NCBI GenBank assembly: GCA_002399285.1
Contig: DHDI01000019.1
Location: 667 to 64,666, forward strand
Length of the DNA stretch: 64,000 nt
From: Thermoanaerobacterales bacterium UBA4880
Lineage (GTDB): Bacteria > Bacillota > Thermoanaerobacteria > Thermoanaerobacterales > UBA4877
Direction: 5' to 3'
The position numbers and the translations under genes were made by a program. Below the pieces are notes generated by a model, which was not told the DNA's origin, did not search any database, and saw nothing but the letters and a program-made list of their open reading frames with translations. Positions 8,793 through 18,039 of this stretch are shown piece after piece (the first letter of the stretch is position 1; every line of letters starts with the position of its first letter).

Positions 8793-10454
8793 ATGAAAGT
8801 ATGGGGAAAGAAACATCGGTACGCGCTCGTCTTTTCATTGGTATTTGTCATGCTTTTACAGCTGCTCACGGGCTGCGGCGGCAGTGATACTTCCAAGAAG
8901 ACGTCTCCTGATGCTTCGGACAAAGCGGAAGGCAATAAGCGCGTGGATAAGGTCACCATTGCGATCCAAAGTTCGCCGGACACATTGAATCCTTATAATG
9001 TGAGCGGAGCATATGGCGATCCAATAAACGACGTGATCTATGACAAGTTCTTTGACGTTACGTACGACGGTAAACTGGTCCCGCGGCTGTGTACTAATTA
9101 CGATGAAGAGACGGATAGCCAGGGCCGCACCATATTGACCTTCCACATGAATAAGGATGCCAAATGGCAGGACGGCAAGCCCGTTACGGCCAACGATGTC
9201 GTATTTACGGCTAAAGCCATAACAAATCCTGATACCGTAACTACAAGGCGCTTCTATTTTTCCAGTTTGGCGGGCACCGATGACAGCGGCGTCTGCGAAG
9301 ATCCAAGCAAACTCGGTGTGGAGGCCGTCGACGACCATACCGTCCGCTATACGCTCAAAGGCGCTCGTAATGTTGAAGCATACCTCACCATCGAAGGACG
9401 TTTTCAATACATCTTACCCGAGCATCTGTTGGGTGACGTTCCGGCGGCTCAGCTCCATCAGTCTGATTTTTGGAAAAAACCCGTGGGTTCCGGTCCTTTC
9501 AAGCTGGACAGCATGACTTCCGGAGAGCGTTATGAACTTACCTGCAATAAGGACTATTATCTAGGCCTGCCGAATATGGACCGCCTGATATATGTCGTAA
9601 TGAATCCCAGCAACTATGCCACGGCTTTGGCAAGCGGAGAGATCGACGCCAACACTCAGCTCAGTGAAATACCTATAGATGATTGGGATTATATCAAGTC
9701 TCAGAAAAATATTAAAACAAAATCCGTTACAAGTTATATATATCAATGGATGAACATCAACCAATCGCGGGATTATTTCAAGGACGCCGATGTGCGCAAA
9801 GCCATAAGCATAGCTATCAATCGCCAGGCCATAATTGACCAGCTGCTTGGCGGTGAAGGACAGTATGCAGTGAGCTCCATCACGCCGACCAGCCCTTACT
9901 TCGATAAGAAAATCGCAAAAGATCCCTATGATCCAAAAGAAGCTAAGGCGCTTTTGGATAAAGCCGGATGGGATTTTGACCGTACGCTCGACATAGTAGT
10001 GCCTATCGGCAATAAGGTGCGCGAGAGCTCGGCGGTAATGATACAGCAGGACTTAGCTGCCGTAGGAGTAAAGAGTAAGATCCGCACCCTTGATTTTGCC
10101 ACGCTGATAGTGGATATGCGCAAGGGTGATTTTGACCTTGGCTTGTTAGGGGGTCAGGGGCCCGATCCCGACGACGTGCGTTTGAACTTTGACATTAACG
10201 GTGCCAACAATTTCAGCCATCTGGACAGCACGGAGTTTTATAAGGTGCTTGACAAAGCGAGAAGCGTATCGGATATAAACGAACGCAAGCAACTATATGC
10301 CGAATGGCAGGAAATGTGTGATGAACAGACGCCTATCGTGTGGCTCTACCATCCTAATACGCTGTTTGCCTATAACAGCGACAAATTTGACAATTATCCA
10401 TGCGAGGATTCTTTAGCCAATAACATGAGAGTCATGGAATGGACGTTTAAATAA
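8793..10454 (+). CDS. Extracellular solute-binding lipoprotein, family 5 (OppA/DppA)
   Basis: A 553-residue substrate-binding protein. The lipoprotein signal peptide ends in LLTGC with Cys near residue 28, so it is lipid-anchored outside the membrane. SBP_bac_5 features follow: SPDTLNPYNV, FHMNKDAKWQDGKPVTANDVVFT, GSGPFKLD and VRKAISIAINRQAII. It feeds the permease pair just upstream. This family covers peptides, nickel chelates, opines and other amides. The neighbouring hydantoinase/oxoprolinase and M20 amidohydrolase favour a small cyclic or acylated amino acid ligand. Confidence 0.93.
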   Translation: MKVWGKKHRYALVFSLVFVMLLQLLTGCGGSDTSKKTSPDASDKAEGNKRVDKVTIAIQSSPDTLNPYNVSGAYGDPINDVIYDKFFDVTYDGKLVPRLCTNYDEETDSQGRTILTFHMNKDAKWQDGKPVTANDVVFTAKAITNPDTVTTRRFYFSSLAGTDDSGVCEDPSKLGVEAVDDHTVRYTLKGARNVEAYLTIEGRFQYILPEHLLGDVPAAQLHQSDFWKKPVGSGPFKLDSMTSGERYELTCNKDYYLGLPNMDRLIYVVMNPSNYATALASGEIDANTQLSEIPIDDWDYIKSQKNIKTKSVTSYIYQWMNINQSRDYFKDADVRKAISIAINRQAIIDQLLGGEGQYAVSSITPTSPYFDKKIAKDPYDPKEAKALLDKAGWDFDRTLDIVVPIGNKVRESSAVMIQQDLAAVGVKSKIRTLDFATLIVDMRKGDFDLGLLGGQGPDPDDVRLNFDINGANNFSHLDSTEFYKVLDKARSVSDINERKQLYAEWQEMCDEQTPIVWLYHPNTLFAYNSDKFDNYPCEDSLANNMRVMEWTFK

Positions 10455-10552
10455 CTCTGTTATTTTGATAAGTATTATTTGGATCTGCGTTTGCCTTAAC
10501 TGTTCCAGCAGTGCTACAGTTTACTCAAAATGATGGGAAAGGTCGATTCGAT

Positions 10553-11539
10553 ATGCCGAAACTTTTGGAGGTCAACAATCTGCATACTTGTTTTTATACG
10601 AAGGACAGAAAGGCCGTCAGCGCATTGAACGGCGTGGACTTCGATGTGGATAAGGGCGAAACGCTGGGCATTGTGGGTGAGTCGGGGTGCGGCAAAAGCG
10701 TCACGTGTCTGTCCATTTTACAGCTGATCCCGCCGCATTCCGGAAAGATCACTCATGGGGAAATTTTATTAAACGGACAGGACCTGTTGAAAAAAAGTGA
10801 GAAGGAGATGCAGCGCATACGGGGCGACCAGATCTCAATGATCTTCCAGGAGCCGATGACCTCGCTCAATCCCTCTTTTACCATAGGATATCAACTGATG
10901 GACCCCATCCGTCTGCATCGCGGCTACGATAAAAAGCAGGCCTATGATTATGCGCTTTCAATGCTCCGCATGGTTGGTATCGCACTGCCGGAACAGCGCA
11001 TGAAAGAGTACCCCTATCAGCTGTCCGGAGGTATGCGCCAGCGGGTGATGATCGCCATGGCGCTTGCCTGCGAGCCCGAGCTGCTTATAGCGGATGAGCC
11101 GACGACGGCGCTGGACGTGACCATCCAGGCACAGATATTGGAACTGATGAAGCAGCTTCAGGACAGACTGCACATGGCCATCATACTTGTCACCCATGAT
11201 ATGGGCGTGGTGATGGGGACGTGCGATAAGATAGCCGTCATGTATGCGGGCCTCATCGTAGAGTATGCGGATAAGCATCAACTTTTCCATCAGCCCAAGC
11301 ATCCGTATACCCAGGGGTTGCTGTCATCCATACCGCGTCTGGACCGCGACGTGGAAATGCTCGATGCGATCCCAGGCATAGTGCCGGGCCTGGGGCATAT
11401 GCCGGATGGCTGTGCATTTAGTTCAAGGTGTAAGTATGCGCTGCCGGTTTGTAAAAAGCTCAGGCCGCGGAATAGATGTGCAGAGGACGGGCATATGGTC
11501 AGCTGTTGGCTGTATGATAGGCAGGGAGGCGAATCATGA
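10553..11539 (+). CDS. ABC transporter ATPase, OppD/DppD family
   Basis: A cytoplasmic ATPase of about 328 residues with Walker A GESGCGKS, the ABC signature [15 protein letters not shown], Walker [13 protein letters not shown] and the switch His in VTHD. The oligopeptide-specific C-terminal domain has the clustered cysteines [16 protein letters not shown], which bind an Fe-S cluster in some family members. ATG 10553 is favoured over an upstream GTG at 10511 because GGGAAAGG precedes it at suitable spacing. It overlaps the next ATPase gene by 4 nt. Confidence 0.93.
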   Translation: MPKLLEVNNLHTCFYTKDRKAVSALNGVDFDVDKGETLGIVGESGCGKSVTCLSILQLIPPHSGKITHGEILLNGQDLLKKSEKEMQRIRGDQISMIFQEPMTSLNPSFTIGYQLMDPIRLHRGYDKKQAYDYALSMLRMVGIALPEQRMKEYPYQLSGGMRQRVMIAMALACEPELLIADEPTTALDVTIQAQILELMKQLQDRLHMAIILVTHDMGVVMGTCDKIAVMYAGLIVEYADKHQLFHQPKHPYTQGLLSSIPRLDRDVEMLDAIPGIVPGLGHMPDGCAFSSRCKYALPVCKKLRPRNRCAEDGHMVSCWLYDRQGGES

Positions 11540-12516
11540 TGCAGGATAAGGCACTGCTCGAGGTACAGGATCTGTGCACCTATTTTCCCATAATGCAGGG
11601 AGTAATACGGCATAAAGCAGGCGAAATCAAAGCGGTAGACCATGTAAATTTATCCGTCAGACAGGGTGAAACTCTTGGCTTGGTGGGCGAGTCGGGCTGC
11701 GGCAAGAGTACGCTGGGGCGCAGTATATTGAGGCTCATTAAGCCTACAAGCGGCAGAGTGCTGTTCAAAGGTGAGAATGTTACGGATGCATCCGATCAGC
11801 GGATGAGGGCCTTGCGCCAACATATGCAGATAGTATTTCAGGATCCTTACGCCTCGCTGAACCCGCGAATGATCGTGGGGGATATCATAGCCGAGCCGCT
11901 GCGCATCCACGATGCAAAACTGCCCGAAACGGAGCTGCGGCAGCGTGTTGAGCAGATGCTTGAGGTAGTAGGTATAGAATCCGATGCCGCCATGCGCTAT
12001 CCTCACGAATTCTCCGGGGGACAGCGGCAGCGCATCAGCATTGCACGCGCTCTCATACTGCATCCTGAATTTGTGTTTTTAGACGAGCCTGTAAGTGCAT
12101 TGGATGTGTCCGTGCGCTCTCAGGTCCTGAATCTGATACGCGAGCTTCAGAAAAAGTTCGGGCTGACCTACCTGTTCATATCCCATGATCTGAGCGTGGT
12201 AAGGCATATCAGCAACAGAGTAGGCGTGATGTATCTGGGGTCGATCGTGGAGCTGGCTCCAAAGAAGAAATTGTTTGAAAACCCGCTGCATCCATACACC
12301 AAGGCGCTTATGTCTGCGATCCCTGTTCCCGACCCCGATGTGCAGATCAACCGGATCGTATTAGAGGGAGACGTTCCGTCTCCTGCGGATCCGCCCGAAG
12401 GCTGCCGTTTTCATACGCGCTGCCCCGAAGCCTGTGCGGAATGCGGCAAGCCGGGCGCGCTGCAAAAGATGATCGAAGTTGAGCCGGAGCATTATGTTCT
12501 ATGTTCACTTTATTAA
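11536..12516 (+). CDS. ABC transporter ATPase, OppF/DppF family
   Basis: The second ATPase of the importer, 326 residues: Walker [10 protein letters not shown], signature [16 protein letters not shown], Walker [15 protein letters not shown] and C-terminal motif [16 protein letters not shown] with the OppF-type cysteines. The start overlaps the stop of the preceding ATPase (ATGATG at 11536), implying coupled translation and a 1:1 heterodimer. It energises import by the two permeases upstream. Confidence 0.93.
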   Translation: MMQDKALLEVQDLCTYFPIMQGVIRHKAGEIKAVDHVNLSVRQGETLGLVGESGCGKSTLGRSILRLIKPTSGRVLFKGENVTDASDQRMRALRQHMQIVFQDPYASLNPRMIVGDIIAEPLRIHDAKLPETELRQRVEQMLEVVGIESDAAMRYPHEFSGGQRQRISIARALILHPEFVFLDEPVSALDVSVRSQVLNLIRELQKKFGLTYLFISHDLSVVRHISNRVGVMYLGSIVELAPKKKLFENPLHPYTKALMSAIPVPDPDVQINRIVLEGDVPSPADPPEGCRFHTRCPEACAECGKPGALQKMIEVEPEHYVLCSLY

Positions 12517-12545
12517 TAAAATTAGTAGGAATTGAGGGATAAAAT

Positions 12546-13967
12546 TTGATAAACGATACGATAGAATACATTGAATCTAAGAGAGAGAAGCTTATCGAAG
12601 TTGCGGATCAGATCTGGGAATATGCCGAGATAAAGAATCAGGAGTATCGTTCCTCCGCGCTGCTGGAAAATGTATTGGAAGAAAACGGATTTAATGTTGA
12701 AAAGGGCGTGGCCGGTCTGGATACGGCCTTCATCGGAAGATGGGGCGGCGGTAAACCGGTCATCGCGTTTTTGGGTGAATATGACGCGCTTCCAGGTCTC
12801 AGCCAGCAGGCCTGCCTGACGTATAAACAGCCTGTCGTAGAGGGCGGCGCGGGGCATGGCTGTGAGCACAATGCGCTGGGGACCGGGGCTCTGGGGGCGG
12901 CATTGGCCGTAAAGGATTACCTTGAGAAGAACGGCGTGTCCGGCACGGTGTGCTATTATGGCTGCCCGGCCGAAGAGGGCGGCGCGGGAAAGCAGGTAAT
13001 GGCCCGGGCCGGTGTCTTTAAAGATGTGGATGCGGCCATAACATGGCATCCGACGGACGACAACAATATCTGGTCAATGAACTTCTTAGCCACGAAGGGC
13101 GGCGTATTTCATTTTAAGGGGATACCCGCCGCAGCGCCGGGCCAGTCGGTCATCGGCCGCAGCGCTCTCGAGGCTGTGGAGCTTATGAATGTGGGCGCAA
13201 ACTATCTGCGCGGCCATGTCGAGCCGAACTGTTTCATCAACTATGCCGTGCTCGATGCGGGCGGCATAGCCCCGAACGCGATACCGCCGCATGCCTCCGT
13301 AACCTATCTGCTGCGCGCAAACACAAAGGTATCCGTCAATCAGACTTTTAAGCGCTTGATAGAGGTAGCTAAGGGCGCGGCCCTGATGACAGGCACAACC
13401 ATGACTTACGAGGCGGATTTCGGAACGTGCGAGTTGATACCCAACCGCACGTTGGAGAGGATACTGCATAAACATCTTGTGGAGGTGGGACCTACTCCCT
13501 TTACGCAGAAAGACCTCGACTACGCTGCCGAACTGCGTAAGACGCTGCCGCCCAAAGCGGAGGAGATGACTTTTTCCGCATTGCGTATGCTTTACGGAGA
13601 CGTTGCAGAAACGCTCATACCGCAAATAAAGGGCAAGGTCATCAACGACGTTGTCTATCCATACGTGCCCATCGAAAAGTCAAAATTCGGTTCGACGGAC
13701 GTCTGTGACGTCAGCTGGTTTACGCCTGTGGCGCAGGTCACGACGGCCTGTTATGCGAAGGATACGCCGGGGCACTGTTGGCAGGTGACGACGCAGGGCA
13801 AGGCCGAACTGTGCCATAACGGTATGCTGAATGCCGCAAAGGTCATGGCGCTCAGCGGTGCAGAGCTCTTCTCCGATCCGTCCGCCCTGAGGGCGGTACG
13901 GGAAGAATTTGAGAAGAAGACGGCTGGAAAGGTCTATCCTGACAGCGAACCGGACACACAGGACTGA
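12546..13967 (+). CDS. M20-family amidohydrolase, AbgB/p-aminobenzoyl-glutamate hydrolase-like
   Basis: A 473-residue metal-dependent amidase of the M20 family. Metal-site motifs visible include LGEYDALPG, HGCEHNALGTGALGAALA, the catalytic Glu pair in GCPAEEGGAGK, and WHPTDDN; the C-terminal GTPGHCW-like stretch reads DTPGHCWQVTTQGK. The TTG start at 12546 is supported by GAGGG 7 nt upstream. AbgB-type enzymes cleave amide-linked amino acids such as aminobenzoyl-glutamate. Here it lies between a peptide-type importer and a hydantoinase, so it probably opens or trims the imported amide. The exact substrate cannot be told. Confidence 0.88.
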   Translation: MINDTIEYIESKREKLIEVADQIWEYAEIKNQEYRSSALLENVLEENGFNVEKGVAGLDTAFIGRWGGGKPVIAFLGEYDALPGLSQQACLTYKQPVVEGGAGHGCEHNALGTGALGAALAVKDYLEKNGVSGTVCYYGCPAEEGGAGKQVMARAGVFKDVDAAITWHPTDDNNIWSMNFLATKGGVFHFKGIPAAAPGQSVIGRSALEAVELMNVGANYLRGHVEPNCFINYAVLDAGGIAPNAIPPHASVTYLLRANTKVSVNQTFKRLIEVAKGAALMTGTTMTYEADFGTCELIPNRTLERILHKHLVEVGPTPFTQKDLDYAAELRKTLPPKAEEMTFSALRMLYGDVAETLIPQIKGKVINDVVYPYVPIEKSKFGSTDVCDVSWFTPVAQVTTACYAKDTPGHCWQVTTQGKAELCHNGMLNAAKVMALSGAELFSDPSALRAVREEFEKKTAGKVYPDSEPDTQD

Positions 13968-13979
13968 GGTGAAGCATAT

Positions 13980-16058
13980 ATGAGTTATCTTATAGGCGTG
14001 GACGTGGGCGGTACTTTCACCGATTTTTCCTGCTTCGATACGCAGACAAGCAGATTATTTTATTACAAAGTCAGTTCAACGCGGGATGATCCCTCCCAGG
14101 CGATTATGATAGGACTGCGGGAGCTTTTAAACCTGTACGGCATCGATCCGGGAGATATTGCCTATCTCGCCCATGGCACGACGGTCGCGACGAACGCTTT
14201 GATCCAGAGGAAGGGCGGCAAGACCGGCCTCATTACTACGAAGGGTTTTTGCGATCTGCTGGAAATAGGCAGGCAGACGCGCCCCAGCCTTTATGAGCTG
14301 GAAGAGGTGAATGCGCCGGTGCTTGTTCCCGGCAAATACCGCTGTGAAGTGACCGAGCGCTTATTGTCGAACGGTGAAGAATACACGCGGCTTGATGAGG
14401 ACGAGGTCCGCAGGGCCGTTCATTATATGAAAGAAAATGGCGTTACCGCTATTGCCGTATGCACGCTTTTTTCATTCGTCAATCCCGAACATGAGCGGCG
14501 CATAGAGCAGATCATAAAAGAGGAATATCCCGAGGCATATGTGTCGGTCTCAAGCAAAGTAGTACCTGAATTCCGTGAGTATTCACGCATGAGCACGACG
14601 GTCGTCAATGCCTTTCTCGGACCGGTGATGGATGAATATGTGACGAACTTTCAACGATCCATAGAATCGCTCGGAGTCGGTGCGACTCCGTACATCACGC
14701 AGTCCAACGGCAGTATTATCTCCATACAGGAGGCGAAAAGCAACCCCGTGCGCACGGCTTTATCCGGCCCAAGCGCAGGGATCGTCGCAGCGCAGTATAT
14801 TACGGACCTTTGCGGCGTACGGGACGCCGTTACATTTGACATGGGAGGCACCAGCGCCGATATCAGTTTGATCTCTAAAAATGATTACCGCAAGTCTGCG
14901 GAAAGAAACATTGAGGGCTATGTGATACGCATACCGATGATAGACATAGAGACAGTGGGCGCAGGTGGGGGAAGCATAGCCTACGTTGACGCGGGAGGGG
15001 CCCTTAAGGTAGGGCCGCAGAGCGCCGGAGCAGAACCGGGACCCGCCGCATACGACCGCGGCGGGACGAAGCCCACCGTAACCGATGCAAACGTCATACT
15101 GGGCAGGCTAAATCCCGAGCGTATTCTCGGCGGCCGTATGGCAATACGCAGAGATCTATCGGAAAAGGCGATCAAAACGGAGATCTGCGATAAGACGGAC
15201 CTGGACCTGCTGAATGCGGCCAAGGGTATCATCGCGGTCGTAAACTCCAATATGGTGCGGACGATGCGCGTGGTATCCGTCGAGCGCGGCTACGACGTTC
15301 GTGAATTCGCACTGATGGCGTTCGGAGGCGCAGGCCCGCTTCATGCATGCGAGGTCGCACGGGAACTGGGTATGCACACAATAATCATTCCGCCGTCTCC
15401 CGGCACGCTGTGCTCATTGGGCCTGCTGGTAGCCGACGTTAAGTATGATTATGTCAAGACGGCCATAATGGATGCCGACGTCGATAATATTGAAAAGATC
15501 GCAGGGATATTTGATGAATTGGAAGAACAGGGCAGGGAATTTCTGCAAAAGCAGAAGGTTCCGGACGAGAATCAGCAGCTTGTGCGGCAGATAGACGCCC
15601 ATTACAAAATGCAGAACTATGAACTCATCATCCCGGTGGACGGCGGACCTATTACGGAGCAGACGATCAAAAAAGCCGTGGCGGCCTTCCATAGGGAGCA
15701 TGAGAAGAACTATGGATACTGCAATGAAAAACAGCCGGTGCAATTCGTCAACTTCCGCCTTACGGCGGTCGGCCGGCGGGAGAAACCCGTTCTGCAGCTG
15801 GAAAAAGCGGATGCGCATGACATTACCCCGCGTCAATTCCGCAACGTGTATTTCAATGAAGATACGGGATTTATCAATTGTCCGATCTACCAAAAGGATG
15901 ATCTGTACGAAGGATACGCTGTTCAGGGCCCGGCCGTCATAGAGCAAATGGACAGTACGATCGTGGTTATGCCGGACTGGTGCGGAAGACTGGATGGACA
16001 TGGCATACTGCGTATGGACTATAACGAGGGGGCGGACAAATGCAGCACAGAAAAATAG
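13980..16058 (+). CDS. hyuA: ATP-dependent hydantoinase/5-oxoprolinase subunit A
   Basis: A 692-residue protein with the N-terminal hydantoinase/oxoprolinase domain (GVDVGGTFTDFSCFD at the start, AHGTTVATNALIQRKG) and the central HyuA ASKHA-like domain (FDMGGTSADISLI, VGAGGGSIAYVDAGGALKVGPQSAG, MAFGGAGPLHACEVAREL). Family members open lactam rings such as 5-oxoproline or N-methylhydantoin using ATP, or form acetophenone/acetone carboxylase subunits. Start ATG 13980 is 12 nt after the M20 gene and the 3' end overlaps the B subunit by 19 nt, so the pair is translationally linked. Confidence 0.93.
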   Translation: MSYLIGVDVGGTFTDFSCFDTQTSRLFYYKVSSTRDDPSQAIMIGLRELLNLYGIDPGDIAYLAHGTTVATNALIQRKGGKTGLITTKGFCDLLEIGRQTRPSLYELEEVNAPVLVPGKYRCEVTERLLSNGEEYTRLDEDEVRRAVHYMKENGVTAIAVCTLFSFVNPEHERRIEQIIKEEYPEAYVSVSSKVVPEFREYSRMSTTVVNAFLGPVMDEYVTNFQRSIESLGVGATPYITQSNGSIISIQEAKSNPVRTALSGPSAGIVAAQYITDLCGVRDAVTFDMGGTSADISLISKNDYRKSAERNIEGYVIRIPMIDIETVGAGGGSIAYVDAGGALKVGPQSAGAEPGPAAYDRGGTKPTVTDANVILGRLNPERILGGRMAIRRDLSEKAIKTEICDKTDLDLLNAAKGIIAVVNSNMVRTMRVVSVERGYDVREFALMAFGGAGPLHACEVARELGMHTIIIPPSPGTLCSLGLLVADVKYDYVKTAIMDADVDNIEKIAGIFDELEEQGREFLQKQKVPDENQQLVRQIDAHYKMQNYELIIPVDGGPITEQTIKKAVAAFHREHEKNYGYCNEKQPVQFVNFRLTAVGRREKPVLQLEKADAHDITPRQFRNVYFNEDTGFINCPIYQKDDLYEGYAVQGPAVIEQMDSTIVVMPDWCGRLDGHGILRMDYNEGADKCSTEK

Positions 16059-17716
16059 ACGCGGTCATGGTCGAGATCGTGGGAAACCTTCTGCTCAGCA
16101 TCGCCGAGGAGGTCGGCGTGGTGCTTATAAAGAGCTCGTTCTCAAGCAACATAAAGGAGCGGCACGACTGCTCTTCCGCCGTGTTTGACGCAAAGGGCAA
16201 CCTTGTGGCCCAGGCCGAGCACATACCCATGCACCTGGGTTCCATGCTGGACTCCATCCAGGCCATCATCACCCGGTACGGATATGACGATATACATGAC
16301 GGCGACATGTTTATTGCGAATGACCCGTATAACGGCGGCGGTTCCCATCTGCCCGACATAGTGGTAGCTGCGCCGGTGTTTGCAGATGGCAAACTCATAG
16401 CCTGGGTGGCAAACATCGCGCACCATTCCGACATCGGCGGCATCGTGCCGGGCAGTACCTCGGGCGACGTAACCAACTTATTCCAGGAAGGCCTGCGTCT
16501 GCCTGCACTGCGCGTATGTCAAAATGGCAGGATAAATCAGGAGATATTCGAGATAATAATCGAAAACAGCCGTATCCATAAGGAACGCGTGGGCGATCTC
16601 AACGCACAGGTAGCGGCCAATAAGATCGGGATAAAGCGGGTCATAGAGGCATATGAGAAATATGGCGAAGACCTTGATCTTGCGATGGAGGATCTGCAGC
16701 TTTACTCGGAGAAGAGCCTGCGTGCCGGTATCGCTAAAATCAAGGATGGAACTTATCATTTTGCCGACTATGTTGACGATATGGATAATCTTGAGGACGA
16801 GGTAAAAATAGACGTAGTGATCGACGTAGCGGGAGAGGATATCACCCTTGACTTTTCCGATTCGAGTCCGCAGGTGCCTGCAAACATCAATGTGACCTAC
16901 GGAGGCCTGCTGGCGACGGTATTCTACACCCTCAAAGCCATGATAGGTCCCAACATAGCGTCCAACTCCGGTATCTACCGGGCATTTAAGGTCATCGCAA
17001 AACCTGGGACGATCGTAAATGCGCTTGAACCCGCGCCGCTCGGCGAACGTATGAGCACATGCCAACGCGTGGTGGAAGTGATCTTGGGCGCGATGAGCGA
17101 GGCTATGCCGGAGCAGGTACTGGCGTGCAGCCATGACGGGGGTACGTCCGTGAACCTTTCGGGCACCGACCCGAGAACGGGAGACTTCTTTATTTATCCC
17201 GAAGGCGTGGCTGGGGGAGAGGGCGCCCACTTTGACCGCGACGGCATGGGCGGCGTGCAGGTCCATATGACCAATACTTCAAACCAGCCGGTTGAGGTGC
17301 TGGAGATGGAAAATCCGCTTTTGGTGGAAAACTATTCCCTGCGCATGGATTCGGGAGGTATAGGGCAATACCGCGGCGGCCTGGGCATAGAACGTACCAT
17401 ATGCATGCTGGCCGACAACGTGCGCTTTACCGGTCATGGAGGACGGCAGTATGTGCCCGCATGGGGGCTCTTCGGCGGAGGCGAGGGCAAGACGGGAGCC
17501 TTTTACCTGCACACAAAGGACGGCAGGGTAGAACGCCTGTCCTCGGTATGCACGGGCGTTGAGCTCAACAAAGGGGATAAGATACAGGTGCTCACGCCGG
17601 GAGGCGGAGGTTATGGAAATCCGTGCCTGCGTGACCACGAACTCATTCTGCAGGATATTGAAGACGGCAAAGTGTCGCTTAGCGAAGCGGAGAAGTCCTA
17701 CAATATTAAATTATAA
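16040..17716 (+). CDS. hyuB: ATP-dependent hydantoinase/5-oxoprolinase subunit B
   Basis: A 558-residue HyuB-domain protein, partner of the A subunit in one cytoplasmic complex. Signatures include FSSNIKERHDCSSAVFD, MFIANDPYNGGGSHLPDI, HHSDIGG, DFSDSSPQVPANINV, and a glycine-rich end LTPGGGGYGNP. Length is typical. It is the last gene of the ABC transporter-M20-HyuAB operon and is followed by a long-loop hairpin terminator. Which lactam is used cannot be decided from sequence; 5-oxoproline, methylhydantoin and related ring compounds are all options. Confidence 0.93.
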   Translation: MQHRKIDAVMVEIVGNLLLSIAEEVGVVLIKSSFSSNIKERHDCSSAVFDAKGNLVAQAEHIPMHLGSMLDSIQAIITRYGYDDIHDGDMFIANDPYNGGGSHLPDIVVAAPVFADGKLIAWVANIAHHSDIGGIVPGSTSGDVTNLFQEGLRLPALRVCQNGRINQEIFEIIIENSRIHKERVGDLNAQVAANKIGIKRVIEAYEKYGEDLDLAMEDLQLYSEKSLRAGIAKIKDGTYHFADYVDDMDNLEDEVKIDVVIDVAGEDITLDFSDSSPQVPANINVTYGGLLATVFYTLKAMIGPNIASNSGIYRAFKVIAKPGTIVNALEPAPLGERMSTCQRVVEVILGAMSEAMPEQVLACSHDGGTSVNLSGTDPRTGDFFIYPEGVAGGEGAHFDRDGMGGVQVHMTNTSNQPVEVLEMENPLLVENYSLRMDSGGIGQYRGGLGIERTICMLADNVRFTGHGGRQYVPAWGLFGGGEGKTGAFYLHTKDGRVERLSSVCTGVELNKGDKIQVLTPGGGGYGNPCLRDHELILQDIEDGKVSLSEAEKSYNIKL

Positions 17717-17731
17717 TTGACAGGAAAATAA

Positions 17732-17780
17732 AAGGGGACGTTCAACTGACCTCGCATGGTACGGCTGGAGGTCCCCTTGA
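17732..17780 (+). terminator. Terminator-like inverted repeat after hyuB
   Basis: AAGGGGAC (17732-17739) pairs with GTCCCCTT (17771-17778) across a 31-nt loop that can itself fold, followed by GATTTAT. The weak T-run leaves termination strength uncertain. Confidence 0.5.
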
Positions 17781-17867
17781 TTTATAACATAACATTTTGA
17801 ACAATTTATTGTCAGTCCATTATTGACCGATTTCATCATATCAAACATTGGATTTTCAAGTTTGCCC

Positions 17868-17932
17868 TTGTCCTGCACGATTTACTGCAGTCCATAAATT
17901 TGTCCGCAGCTTGGCCGGATAAAAAATCCGGC
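17868..17932 (+). repeat. Dispersed intergenic element, copy A
   Basis: The stretch from TGCACGATTT (17874) through TTTGTCCGCAGCTTGG (17899-17914) matches copies at about 23.7, 30.6 and 33.25 kb with scattered differences. It ends in a perfect hairpin GCCGGAT/ATCCGGC (17914-17932). It lies in the 17717-18039 gap, which otherwise holds a terminator and the promoter region of the next gene. No coding sense is seen. Confidence 0.5.
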
Positions 17933-17940
17933 TATATTTC

Positions 17941-18004
17941 TTAAAATATCTTAACTCTTATTTAACCCTTACTTAACATTTTGTCTTAGGATATGGCCTA
18001 TAAT
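17941..18004 (+). promoter_or_regulatory. Pho-box-like 11-bp repeat array and promoter of the secreted protein
   Basis: Four hexamers, TTAAAA (17941), TTAACT (17951), TTAACC (17962) and TTAACA (17973), lie on one face of the helix at 10-11 bp spacing. A perfect -10 TATAAT (17999-18004) follows with no good -35, as expected for an activator-dependent promoter. The layout matches PhoP-type boxes of Gram-positive bacteria (TTAACA with 5-bp spacers); WalR-type sites (TGTTAA on the other strand) are an alternative. Confidence 0.6.
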
Positions 18005-18039
18005 ATAAATTAGGAAGAAAAATGGGAGGTAAGAGGATC

